From positions 1 through 64,000 of the forward strand of contig JAKCPI010010650.1 of NCBI GenBank assembly GCA_023213315.1: a stretch of 64,000 nucleotides of DNA. The letters run 5' to 3'. The stretch is from Euborellia annulipes. Taxonomy: Eukaryota > Arthropoda > Insecta > Dermaptera > Anisolabididae. A program made the translations under genes and the position numbers. Of the stretch, positions 31,715 to 42,065 are shown piece after piece (within the stretch, counting starts at the first letter, position 1; each line of letters begins with the position of its first letter). Under the pieces are notes generated by a model. It saw only the letters and a list, made by a program, of their open reading frames with translations. It had not been told where the DNA came from and searched no databases.

Positions 31715-33422
31715 CTGAAAAAGTAAAACGCTAGCCGTTAATAAAATAGGAAACGTCGCACAGGGAGTGGGCTGAAATTGGAAAAAAGCGGCCAAAATTC
31801 GAAAAAATGAACTTCAAAATATAAAAACAACGTTTTGCTCACCAATAATAGACTATATGTGGACCTCAGGACAATAATTCATTTTTTTTTTACCCAACCC
31901 AAACCCGAGTTATAGAGCGCCAAAGTGGGCAAGAAAACTTACTAACTTTTCTTTGCGTTTTAAGTCGATATTCAGGAATTTTTTTCATGTATTAATATTA
32001 ATCAAATTTTAATGAATTTTTTTTTGAATCATAGATAAATTAATCTTCTTTCTGAATATATTTTTGTTTTTCTTGTATTTCAGTTATTTATTTTTAAATA
32101 AATTTTTTTTGTAAGTAAAAAAAAAGCAATATAAATTTTTTTCAATTTCAAAAAAGTATATGGGCATCCTCTTGCCTTCTAACAAACTCAATAGATTCTG
32201 AAACTAGAATACATGTAGAACATAATTGCATCGAAACTTTTTGCCCGAATTTGCCCGCCAAATTTTTATTAATTTTTTTATAATTAAATCGGCAGAAAAA
32301 CAAGTGATTTCCGTCAAACCATATGAACTTCTCTCTGCTTTACAGATAATATTGAAACGTGACAAAGGGCTGACGGACAAAATAAAATCAGGCTATTATT
32401 AGAATGACCATAAAATTTGAAGGGGGGGGCCTCAAATTTTGTAATCTTTTGAAAAAATAATCTATTAAAAGGGAATATTCAATATTTGAAAATTGTCATC
32501 TTTTCTTGTTCATATTCTTATTAATATTATTGAAATAACTATATTATTTTTGTATACAAGTGGTAAAGCCCCCCTGGACCCCCTTACATGCCTTCGATGA
32601 GCAAATGCATCAAATTTATTCTCGCTCACTGCTTGGAAATTTTGCAATTGCTCGCCTTCGGCGCAAAATTTTAAAGTTTTAAATTTCCCTCACTGACTCC
32701 ACTTCCTCTGTCTCTGGCCAATCAGCGAGAGACAGTGGTAAACAGGAACATAAAACAGAAGTTAGTGGCTAGCATCTTAATTAATTTTGTAGCAAATAAT
32801 TTTTATTTAAGTATAATGACAGAGACATAGAAGCCGACTCCAAGGGGCCCAAGGGGCTCGAGCCCCCTCCCTCCCCTCAATGTTGAGGGAAGAGAAAATA
32901 AGTCATCTTTGTAATCAGCAATCCATTAAAATGTATATAAAGACGTATTGCTTGTAATTATCAAAAAAAAAAATATTTTTTTTGCTCCTTCAGTAAGGGG
33001 TAGTTCACCCCATGTATGTATTTTGTAAAAATAAATGTCATTTTTGTAAACCGGATATTTTTTTTTTGGTTTTTTGACATATGTTTTACTTTATATTTCA
33101 CACATCATAATTTTTTTGTCAAGGGGTAATTTCAACCCCTTTCGGTAAAATATGATAATATTAAAGGGTATAGAAGAACATATGATTATGTATGTATAGT
33201 TTTAATTTTGTAAAAATCCGCCGAAAAAAAGATAATTTTGGCCGTTTTTTTTTTTCGATTTCACCCCCCACAGCGCGACGTTTCGGTTATTGAAAAACAA
33301 CCTTCCTCAAATAATATGATCTATTTTTTTTTTTAATCATAAACGAACGTTTTGTTAAAAGATGTTGCAAAGTATATAGATACAATTTGTTTGATTGTTA
33401 ACATAACAGTGATGTAGCCTAC
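31715..33422. other. Intron between exons 7 and 8
   Basis: AT-rich. A hammerhead-like remnant at 33262-33310 and G/C-rich patches (about 32410-32430, 32845-32885) that look like hAT-type element pieces. No gene seen. Confidence 0.4.
33262..33310 (-). ncRNA. Degenerate hammerhead-ribozyme-like motif
   Basis: Minus strand: TTGAGGA (C of the core changed), stem II GGTT/AACC, then GAAACGTC. Stem I does not pair, so probably inactive. Confidence 0.4.
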
Positions 33423-33689
33423 CTTATTGAGATAGACCCTTCCAACTGCCCTGTCTGGCTCCTCAGCAGCTGCCAATTGCTCCAAGACATCCTCGCTCAG
33501 CTGTAAAAGTTCTTCAAGATTTTGGAACAGCACTTGATGCTCTTGTGCCTGGAGTAGATGACGTTTTTCTACTAAAGGAGCAACAAATCGATCCACACCA
33601 AAATGGAGTGCCGTCGCATAATTTTGTTCTCTGGTCATTAGTTGAGCGACTGCACGTCGTCTTGCGTCCTCACGATTTGATGGATCCGC
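33423..33689 (-). CDS. RhoGEF exon 7: start of DH domain
   Basis: Bounded by TCTTCTAG and AATAAG|GTAGGC, phase 0 at both ends, 89 codons. The stretch AVAQLMTREQNYATALHFGV with FVAPLVEKRHLL is the first conserved helix (CR1) of a DH domain, followed by the helical region LFQNLEELLQLSEDVLEQL. The intron upstream is 12.9 kb and full of repeats. Confidence 0.9.
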
Positions 33690-33959
33690 CTAGAAGACAA
33701 TTTATTTCTCAGGGAGGTGGGAGTTTGTTTACTCGCTTGCTTCCCTGTCTATTTTTCTACTACAAAGGCTTGAGATCTCTTAAACAAAAAAATGAGCGAG
33801 TTAAGGAAATGAAAACGTCTGATGATAAAAAATGAAAACATCCAAACCTCGGATTAACCGGCCAAACGGGTATCCCAACGAGGCCGGTTAAGAGGGGTTT
33901 TATTTTATATATTATGCACATTTTAGGTTTTTTTTTAAAATTTTTTCCTGGGGGTGACC

Positions 33960-34470
33960 TGGCCTCCGGCAACCCTACCACGCTAGGCCCTGGCGGGTGG
34001 CGTCTCGGGATATGACTAAGAGTTGTCCAGATAAATGAATTTTAATTAACTGTGGCGGACTCTCTCTTTTTCTTATTTATGAGAACCCGTGGCACCCGCC
34101 TTTACTTCTAGACAGGGGGGCTTGGCCCCCTGGACCCCCCCCGCCAGCTGGCTCATTCCCGCCTGGGGCGGACCCTCGCCTTTTCTTCTTAATTATGAAA
34201 AGAAAATTATTATTATTTCATTCCAATCCAGAGCCTGCTTGAGGATTTGTTTACATTCATGGAATACTCAAATGAAAAGAATACATAAATATTTCTCTAT
34301 ACATTTCCTATGGGAGAAATCGTAACTTTAAGAATTAATAACTCAAAAAGTTATGGGAATTTCGGGATGAAAATAATTTTCCTGTAATCTCGAAAAGGTC
34401 CTCTTTATGCATATAAAATTTCATTTCAAAATTCCAACGGGAAGTTGCCTAAATAGAGCGTGACAGACAG
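33960..34470. mobile_element. GC-ended fold-back MITE, copy 2
   Basis: CCCCGCCAGCTGGCTCATTC near 34140 and the stretch to AAATAGAGCGTGACAGACAG near 34455 are a reversed copy of the element at 12853-13380. Confidence 0.6.
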
Positions 34471-34776
34471 ATAGACATTAGTGAATTATATATATAGATA
34501 AGAAGATTGAAAAAAAACTAAAAAAAGTACATCAGTAAAGTACGAGAGGCGCAATTTGATTTGTATAGAAGAAATAGAAAAATATTTAAAATTTGAGAGA
34601 AATTATAACGAGACAACTTGCTCCTCAATGGAAACAGTTTTCGAGATAGGGACAATTTTTGAAAGTAGTACAATAATATACAACTGTCTATTTTATTAAA
34701 TTATTATGCACAATAAATGTTATTTTTTTCGTTGAGTATACCATATAAAACTATTCATATGTTATTCAACAATTAA

Positions 34777-34822
34777 TTCGTCCTGAAGATGGGAGAGATG
34801 CGTTTCCGAAACGTAGACGAAA
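34777..34822 (+). ncRNA. Hammerhead ribozyme motif (best example)
   Basis: TTCGTC, CTGAAGA, an 18-base stem-loop II with GGGA/TTCC, then GAAACGTA and GACGAA. Stem I (TTCGTC/GACGAA) pairs perfectly over six bases, the catalytic core matches the consensus, and cleavage would follow GTA. Stem III is just the palindrome ACGT, which would need a dimer, as known for Penelope-like element hammerheads. Followed by TAATAC and AT-rich DNA. Confidence 0.75.
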
Positions 34823-34954
34823 TAATACAGAGATTTTTATTTCAGCTGGCTGCCCTACTCATAGAATTCCTTTATTTAATCAAATATTATTTCAAAAAAA
34901 AGTAAAAAAGCACAAAGTATTATTCCATTTTAGAATCTTGATTAAATGCGCTAA

Positions 34955-35637
34955 TTTTTTTACTTTCTCTTACCTATGTATATATGTAATATATATATAG
35001 AGAGAAAGTATTGGATTCATGTCAAAAATTCGATGTCGAGATTTTGATGGATCTTCACGTTTTGAGGTCCCCTGAATCCAAAAAAGTGGTTTTCGCGACA
35101 TGGTCTGTCTGTGTGTGGGTGGGTGTGTGTGTGTCTGTGTGTGTTCAATTTTAAGCATGAAGGAATTGAGCTATGAGGCTGAAATTTTATATTTAAGTTA
35201 AACACCCCCCGGGACCAGAAAAATAAGCTTTTAATCAAAATCGGCCAAAGAGTACTAGTACTTTACTGATGTACTTTTTCAGTTTTTTTCGATTTTCTCA
35301 AAATTCGCTCTAACGATTTTGATTAAAATTCAAAAATCAATTATTTTTTAGATGCTCTTTCAAATGTATATTCTCGTTTTGCCCTCAAAATTGTTTCAAG
35401 CACACTTTACTCTTGTGCTTCATAGAGAAGATAGGAGAAATGGTTGCCATGGTAACAAAATATAAATATTTTCCCATACTTATAAATTTTACATCTTGAA
35501 TTCAATTGTACCCTATGGTCGGAAACTAAATACATGTCGACACAAAAATCTGGTGTGACAAGCACAGTACACAACTTTCGATTACCGAAGGTAAGAGAAA
35601 GTTGTGTGCTGTGCGCCAGTCACACCAGATTTTTTTT
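34955..35637 (+). repeat. Hairpin-ended dispersed repeat, copy 4 (full length)
   Basis: The most complete copy. It has a 5' hairpin (TACTTTCTCTTACC ... GAGAGAAAGTA), ATTCGATGTCGAGATTTTGA, a TG-rich microsatellite (35107-35142), the core AAAAGTACTAGTACTTTACTG-like block, GGTTGCCATGGTAAC, and the terminal hairpin ending CAGTCACACCAGATT. About 680 bp, noncoding. Confidence 0.8.
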
Positions 35638-35917
35638 ACATAATTTGCCATTATTGTTTATTACTAGAGACCGGATTTTAAGCAAAATGCTTATTGCTCA
35701 ATTTTATAAGCAACCATTTGATATTTAATTTCTATACGAATTAGGAAAAACTAAGTGTATTGAGATTGCATTTTTTATGCTTTTTTTGCTTTTTTTGAGT
35801 TTTTATGCTTTTTTTCCCTTTCGTGCTTATTTGAACTTATTTTACGAATATTTATAATTTTTTTTTTTTTTTTATTAAAAAACACACTTTTTTCCCATTC
35901 GCACACGCATACACCAG

Positions 35918-36085
35918 GGACGTATATAAGGGGGAGGGGGAGGGGGCCCGGCCCCCAAAAAAAAAAAAAAAATTTCCAAAAACCTCGCAGTGCGAAAAAA
36001 TATAGCCCTGTAAAAAAAAATTTTTCCGCAGGGTGAAATAAATTTAGTTTCTTTAAAAAAAAAAATTGTATACGCCATTGGTATG
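35918..36085. mobile_element. hAT-like MITE, degenerate
   Basis: CAGGGACGTATATAAGGGGG at the left and GTATACGCCATTG at the right resemble the ends of the intact element at 39406-39680. It sits in a region rich in TATGCTTTTT words (35770-36210). Confidence 0.5.
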
Positions 36086-36447
36086 AGTAAAAATTGCTTA
36101 TTAGATGCTTTTTTTCAACTTTTATGCTTATTTAACAACTTTTTATTCAAGTTTTTTATGCTTTTTTAAGCACTTTTTTTCCATTTTTTTATGCTTTTTT
36201 GTCCGGTCTCTATTTATTACATATTTTTATAAGATATCAAGAGTCTAAGTTAGCTCATCAACCGGCAAAAATATTTTTTTTTCTCCTAAAATATAATATT
36301 CACGGTTATTTTTTCAATAGTGATCGATAACAGTGTTATTCAGGATTCCGTAACTACAATTAGATTATTAAAATATGAAAATTTGTAGCCATAGCATTTA
36401 AATATTTAGAGAAAGGTAGCGATTTTCCGGATTTCCAAAAAATGTCC

Positions 36448-36840
36448 TTAAGGTGCGCGTCTCGGGGTGCTAATTTTGGGACTTTCCAGCGGCCACAATT
36501 TTGAAGCTATCGACTTCAAATTTTTTTTAAATTAAAGCTATTTAAAATATCTACAACTTATAGAAGCCCTTTTTTTGATTTTCGAAAAAAAAAATTTTTT
36601 TTTAGATTAATCGCATTAAATAAAAGATACTTTTCAAAAAGGAGCTCTATACGTTGTAGATAATTAAATTAGTAATCATTGTGTTAAAGAATAATTAATT
36701 TTTTGCCTTTAATTAATTAGCTGGAAAGTCTAGAATGAAATGGAACAAGTTACGTGTATTCCAATGGGGGAACACTAACGCCATCTCTTGCCGCCTCGAG
36801 TCAATCGTGTTTTAACGGTTTTTCGAGACGCGCACCTTAA
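36448..36840. mobile_element. TTAA-flanked MITE, family E
   Basis: TTAAGGTGCGCGTCTCG and CGAGACGCGCACCTTAA bound about 390 bp. Related sequence at 46885-47100 and 30490-30605. Noncoding. Confidence 0.72.
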
Positions 36841-37551
36841 CTCGAAAACTAAGAGACTTTTATTTTAAATTTTTTTTCCATTTCAAAACTCATTAACTGA
36901 CCTATCCTTGAGTTCTGGCACACTCTGTATAAATTACCTCTATGTGATTTCTAACCATTTTTGATCCCAAATGATGTATTATCGTGTTATGTTGGTTGCC
37001 TTGGCAGGCGTTCATGGTTCGTGCTGCCATCTAGCGTCCAGTTACAACTTTTATTAATCGAATGAATTTATTTTAGCGTTTCGCAGCCTGCATTTTGTAA
37101 AGCATTAAGCTTTAGGGAAATAAATTTGTTTTTTTTTCTTATACAAAAAATTTTTTTTTTATATTAATTAGTCTTTTCGCCATCTTATGACATATAGATT
37201 TTAACAATAATCATAAATAAAGAACGAATTTATATATTGACCCTGTTATGCATATGTGTGTCAAAGGACAAAAAATTCAAAATTGAGTTAAGCATGGAAT
37301 ATTGTTTCAAATGCTATATTTAATAATATAATTTTATTATGAAATATGTCCTCAAAAAATTTATATTCAATGTAAAAACTTAAAATTATTTTTACAATAT
37401 TTCAATGCAGGATTTTGCATTTTGCAAAAATGATTTAAGGCTGAGTCTCCCAAAAAAATATGAAAAATTAAATTCATATTTTTCAAATATTTTTAATTCT
37501 ATTTCGTAGATAAGAATGAGTTCTATCTTTTATTTCAAATAAACTTTCCTC

Positions 37552-37554
<3 letters not shown>

Positions 37555-37590
<36 letters not shown>

Positions 37591-37800
37591 CATTCACACT
37601 TTTTTCTCATTCACACTCACATTCACACGGTCTTTTCGGCAACTCAGGCCATTTAAGACTTTAAACGATATCCGTTATTGATAATATCACATATTAGGGG
37701 TCCAGGCATTCTTATTTAAGCCATTTGGTATCCAAATGGCTTAAATAAAATCATCGGACTGCCCGGGGTCCGAACCCGCGACGTTTGGTATACGAGGAAC
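37555..37800 (-). mobile_element. SINE family 1, copy truncated at the head
   Basis: T-run (37557-37585), then CGGCAACTCAGGCCATTTAA, ATCATCGGACTGCCCGGGGT and the B-box region CGGGGTCCGAACCCGC. It breaks off before the A box. Confidence 0.7.
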
Positions 37801-37859
37801 TTTCCTCTATTTTAACGTTTTAATAAAATATCTAGGGTTTGAAAGTCTATATTTGTTGT

Positions 37860-38197
37860 TTTCTCTAAAATTAAAATTCTAATTGACGGATTATGCTAGA
37901 AGCATGAAATTTTTTTTAAAAGATTCTTTGAAACAATACCAAGGGCACTCTTTTGTGATATTTTGAAAAAGGCTTTTAGTTTTTAAATAAAATAAGTTTC
38001 AAATTTGAAAATGTATGTAAAGGTAAGAGAAAGTAAAAGTGGGTCAATCTTTTAGTTCAATTTTAAAAAAAACTAAAAGCCTTTTTCAAAATATAACAAA
38101 AGAGCGAACTCGGTATTGTTTCAAAGAATCTTTTAAAAAAAATTTCATGCTTCTAGCCTAATCAGTTAATTAGAATTTTAATTTTAGAGTAAAAGTA
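37860..38197. repeat. Long inverted repeat (about 130-bp arms)
   Basis: TCTAAAATTAAAATTCTAAT at the left has its complement near 38175, and AAAGCCTTTTTCAAAATAT near 38080 mirrors 37960-37980. Loop about 60 bp. A fold-back element without coding. Confidence 0.65.
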
Positions 38198-39405
38198 ATA
38201 TTATTTAATGAAATTTTTTGTCATCTAGTGCTGCACTCTGCGGGTTTTAAATTTAGACAGGCAGGTAGGTTTTAAAATTTTGGATGAACAAAGCGAGGGT
38301 CGGTCTTTTGTCTTGCGCTTAGAGAAGACATGAGTTTACTTCAAGTAAAAGAACATTTACATTTGAAGTCTAAAATATGCTTTTCGCGTAGGTCTAAATA
38401 AATTTAAACTGATGAAAACAAGATTTTTATTTACAATCAAAATAATATTAATATCGTTAGCACCACCGTTACTTAACATGAATAGGCCCTAATTATTTTT
38501 AACAAATTACTAAATTTTTAGGGAATAAGTTTTAATTTTCACTTTATATTAATAATAATAAAATTTGAAACAACACTGTTATAAAATTAAAATTTTTTCT
38601 TATCCTCACAGGAATATATAGGGCCTATTATAGACAAGTTTTTCGGGGGAGGGTAATTATTTCTTTGCCTGGTCTGATTGGTTGCACATCACACATCTTT
38701 TTCTTACTTTCGGTAATTTAAAGTTGCATTCTCTATTTGACAACATTTTTTGTGTCGAAATACTGTAGATTTGAATACACTCCCCGGCAGACCATTTGGA
38801 GAGATCCTTTTTTTTGGAATCAAGGACCCTCAAAAAGTGTATTTCTATCATTATCCTCGTCATCGAATTTTTGACACGATCGCAATATTACATCCCAGAC
38901 AGCTTGGAATATTGCGGGGGGAGGGGGGTAATTGCTCCCTTTACTCCCTACCATTGTGTCCGCCCTTGATTATAGAAAGGTATTTATAAAATACATAAAT
39001 ATATTTAATCACTGATGTTTGTTTGCCTGTCTCCTGGATTTCTCCAAAACCAATGCACATGGTTAGGAAACTCAAAATTAGATAAGGTCATATTATATTT
39101 TTTTTTAATTAAATAAAAAGAAATTAATATTTTTTTCCAGGGGGTATATAAAATTTTTTTTCGGGAGGGAGCGGGCGAACTCATTTTTAAATATCCCCAC
39201 CCCCATAATTATACAAAAATATTTTTAAAATATCGGATATAAATGAGCCCCGAAGGGCCGGGCCCCAATTTCCATTAATTTTTTTTTTTTTTTTTAATCC
39301 AAATTTTTCTGTTTTCTTCTGAGCCTCGAGGGGCCCGGCCCTCTCTTAGACAAAACTTTTATTAAAAATATGCTTAAATAAATAATTAATATGCTGGCTG
39401 TGAGT

Positions 39406-39680
39406 CAGGGGCGTATATAAGGGGGGGGGGGGCGAGGGGGCCTGGGCCCACCCCCCCGAAATTTCCCAAACACATATACATATATAGGGATATACAGACA
39501 TCAGCGCAACAAATTTTTCCGCAGGATGGAAAACTTTGGTTCCGCAAAAGAAAAAATGTTCCGCAAAAAATTTCGTGTGAAAAAAAAATTTAGTTTCTTA
39601 AAAAAAAAAAATTTTCCGCAAAAAAATTTTTGAGTTCGGCCCCCCCCCCCCCCCGAAAAAAATTTCTATATACGCCCCTG
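39406..39680. mobile_element. hAT-type MITE with 8-bp target duplication
   Basis: CAGGGGCGTATATAAGGG and TATATACGCCCCTG are terminal inverted repeats; CTGTGAGT occurs directly on both sides (39398-39405, 39681-39688). Eight-base duplications are the mark of hAT transposition. The intact duplication points to a fairly recent insertion. Confidence 0.85.
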
Positions 39681-39744
39681 CTGTGAGTATTAAATATTGA
39701 TCCGTGGGATGGAGTCAGCCAAGGAAAATAAAAACAAATTTATT

Positions 39745-39787
39745 CTGTCGACGTTTCGAGCGCCCGTCGTGCTCTTCTTCGGGACAG
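39745..39787 (-). ncRNA. Hammerhead-ribozyme-like motif
   Basis: Minus strand: CTGTC, CCGAAGA, GAGC/GCTC stem II, GAAACGTC, GACAG. Stem I (CTGTC/GACAG) is perfect; one core base (U4) is C, which should weaken cleavage. Confidence 0.6.
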
Positions 39788-39939
39788 TCTAAGTGTCAAA
39801 TGTTACAGATGGTAGTGACGCGATAGTCGATTGACATTATTAAACAATTTCAACAAGCATTAACAATGTATTTGTTGAAAGAAACAATAATGATTTAATA
39901 TATAATACACGGCATGTGTTTGAGAGTAAGGCTACTTGT

Positions 39940-39980
39940 ACAATGAAGAAGTGCGCGACGGGCGCTCGAAACGTCGACAG
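39940..39980 (+). ncRNA. Hammerhead-ribozyme-like motif, partner
   Basis: ATGAAGA (C3 of the core changed), a stem II region GTGC/GCTC that no longer pairs fully, then GAAACGTC followed by GACAG. Less complete than its inverted partner. Confidence 0.45.
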
Positions 39981-41004
39981 AATAAATTTGTTTTTATTTT
40001 CCTTGACTGACTCCATCCCACGGATCAATATTTAATATGCTGAATGTATTGTAAATCATATAACTTTCAGATTTCAATATTAATGGTAGAACAGTAGGCC
40101 TATATTGTAAATCATGAAGTAAAAATTTTAAACAAAGGGAAATATTTATGTTGTCTTCGAACTAATTTCAACTTCTTAGCTAATTTCATTCATGCATTTT
40201 TTGAGCACACACACATCATTTTAGACACATATATAGAGGTAAGAGAAAAAATCAATAATTTGCACTTAGAAATATGTCATTTATTCTTCCTTTTTTTTTT
40301 TTTGAAAAGGGGTTTTCTAGGAAAAATTCGTGGCTTGCAAATTGGAGAATATTTTCATGTTTTAAACCCATTCTGGGTTCTTTTTTTTATAGAAAAATGT
40401 GTTTCAAAAAATGAATAGAATCTATTTTTGATAACCGATTAGTTTTTGCCAATATCGAATTAATTTAAAATCAAAATTTATTAAATAAATTTGAATTTTA
40501 TTCATAATTAAATAGTGATTGACATTTGTATGTTTCATGAAAAGGAAAAGGGTCAATTACCTTTTAAAGAAACTATTTTTCTTTTCAAAGCAGGTAAAGG
40601 AAGAAACAAACAAAGGCTATAGAAAAACTCTTTTTTTTTCTTCAAATTATTTTGAGAGCAAAATTAAATACGGTATACATTTTATTAGTATAAAAAAAAT
40701 AATTGATTTATGAATTTTAATATTATTTTGTACTATGAATAAATTAAATTTTTATTAATAAATTTTATTGATATTATCTTTAATGAAAAAATTATCAATT
40801 CATATTCTATTATATATTAAAAAAAAAAACTAAGAAAGAAATAGGTGCAAATCATCCCCTTGTTTCAGGTAGAAAATAGGAAGAAACGTTTATGATGACT
40901 TTTGAGTAGAATGTATTGTAAATCATATAACTTTCAGACAATAAGTACTGCCCGAGTTATCCCATTGAAAGCGGTTAAAAAAAAAAAAAAACTATCTGAA
41001 CGTT

Positions 41005-41745
41005 TGGTTTTACTTTCTCTCAAAAAAATTAATTGTCGAGATTTTGATAGATAGGTACATTTTGAGGTCTCCTGAATCCAAAAAGTGGTTTTTGCGACAT
41101 GGTCTGTCTGTGTGTGTGTGTCTGTGTGTGTGTGTCTGGGTTCAATTTAAAGCATGAAAGAATTGAGCTAGGAGGTTGAAATTTTATATTTAAGTTAGAC
41201 AACCCCATAGGGCGTGAAAATAAGCTTTTAATTAAAATCGTTCAAAAAGTACTAGTACTTTACTGATACTTTTCAGTTTTTTGATTTTCTTAAAATTCGC
41301 TCCAACAATTTTGATTCAAATTCAAAAATCAATTATTTATTAGATGCTCTTTAAAATGTATATTTTCATTTCCAGTTCATTCCAGATTTTTAAATGCCAC
41401 TTCTTGAATTCAACTGTCGAAAACTAAATAGGCCTATTTAGCGACATTAAAAATCTGGGCATTTGCCCCCCCCCCCTCCCAAGGGCTCTGATTTTGATAA
41501 AGTTTTATATTATTTTAAATAAAATACTTCAAAAAACATCTACGAGTATACAAATGTACAAAATTAAACAATTAATTAAATTAAATATCTTTTGGCCAAA
41601 TTTAAGTAGCTACCTATTTGTAAGAAAAAAAATTTGCCCTCCCCCCTCCAAGAAAAAGTTGAAATGTCGCCACTGTCAGCACTGAACACAACTTTCAATT
41701 ACCGAAGGTAAGAGAAAGTTATGGTCAGTGCTTGTCACATCATTT
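41005..41745 (+). repeat. Hairpin-ended dispersed repeat, copy 5 (interrupted)
   Basis: GTCGAGATTTTGATAG, a TG microsatellite (41110-41138), core AAAAAGTACTAGTACTTTAC, then a break near 41440. The end hairpin (ACCGAAGGTAAGAGAAAGTT) resumes at about 41700. Confidence 0.6.
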
Positions 41746-41791
41746 ATTGTGATCGGTAACTGTTCTTTGTTTAAAATTTTTGGGATATTGG

Positions 41792-42065
41792 CAGCGGCAT
41801 AATTAGCCTTTGAGGGCGGAGGGGGCGAAGCCCAGCTGGGGCGCCGTTTTCGTTCGACCTTTTTTTTTTTAGTATTCGAATCTCGTTCGAGCTTTTTTTT
41901 TTGTAATTTTTCTCCGGATTTATGATATAAAATGAATTTATTATGAAATTTCAAAAAAAGCCGGAGATTTTTTGAAAAAGGGGATGCGCGAGGGGCGCCA
42001 AAAGCTTGATGCGCCTGGGGTGGGGGGGCAAGCGCCCCCCCCCGCCCCACCTGGATACGCTACTG
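41792..42065. mobile_element. hAT-type MITE with 8-bp target duplication, second
   Basis: CAGCGGCATAATTAGCC and GGATACGCTACTG form imperfect inverted ends; GATATTGG flanks both sides (41784-41791, 42066-42073). Internal G/C-rich ends, noncoding. Confidence 0.8.

Larger units (their letters stand above)
39696..40035. mobile_element. Inverted pair of retroelement ends with hammerhead motifs
   Basis: About 75-bp arms (39696-39770, 39956-40035) are inverted copies running TGATCCGTGGGATGGAGTCA ... GACGTTTCGAGCGCC and back. Between them are about 185 bp of unrelated sequence. Confidence 0.65.
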
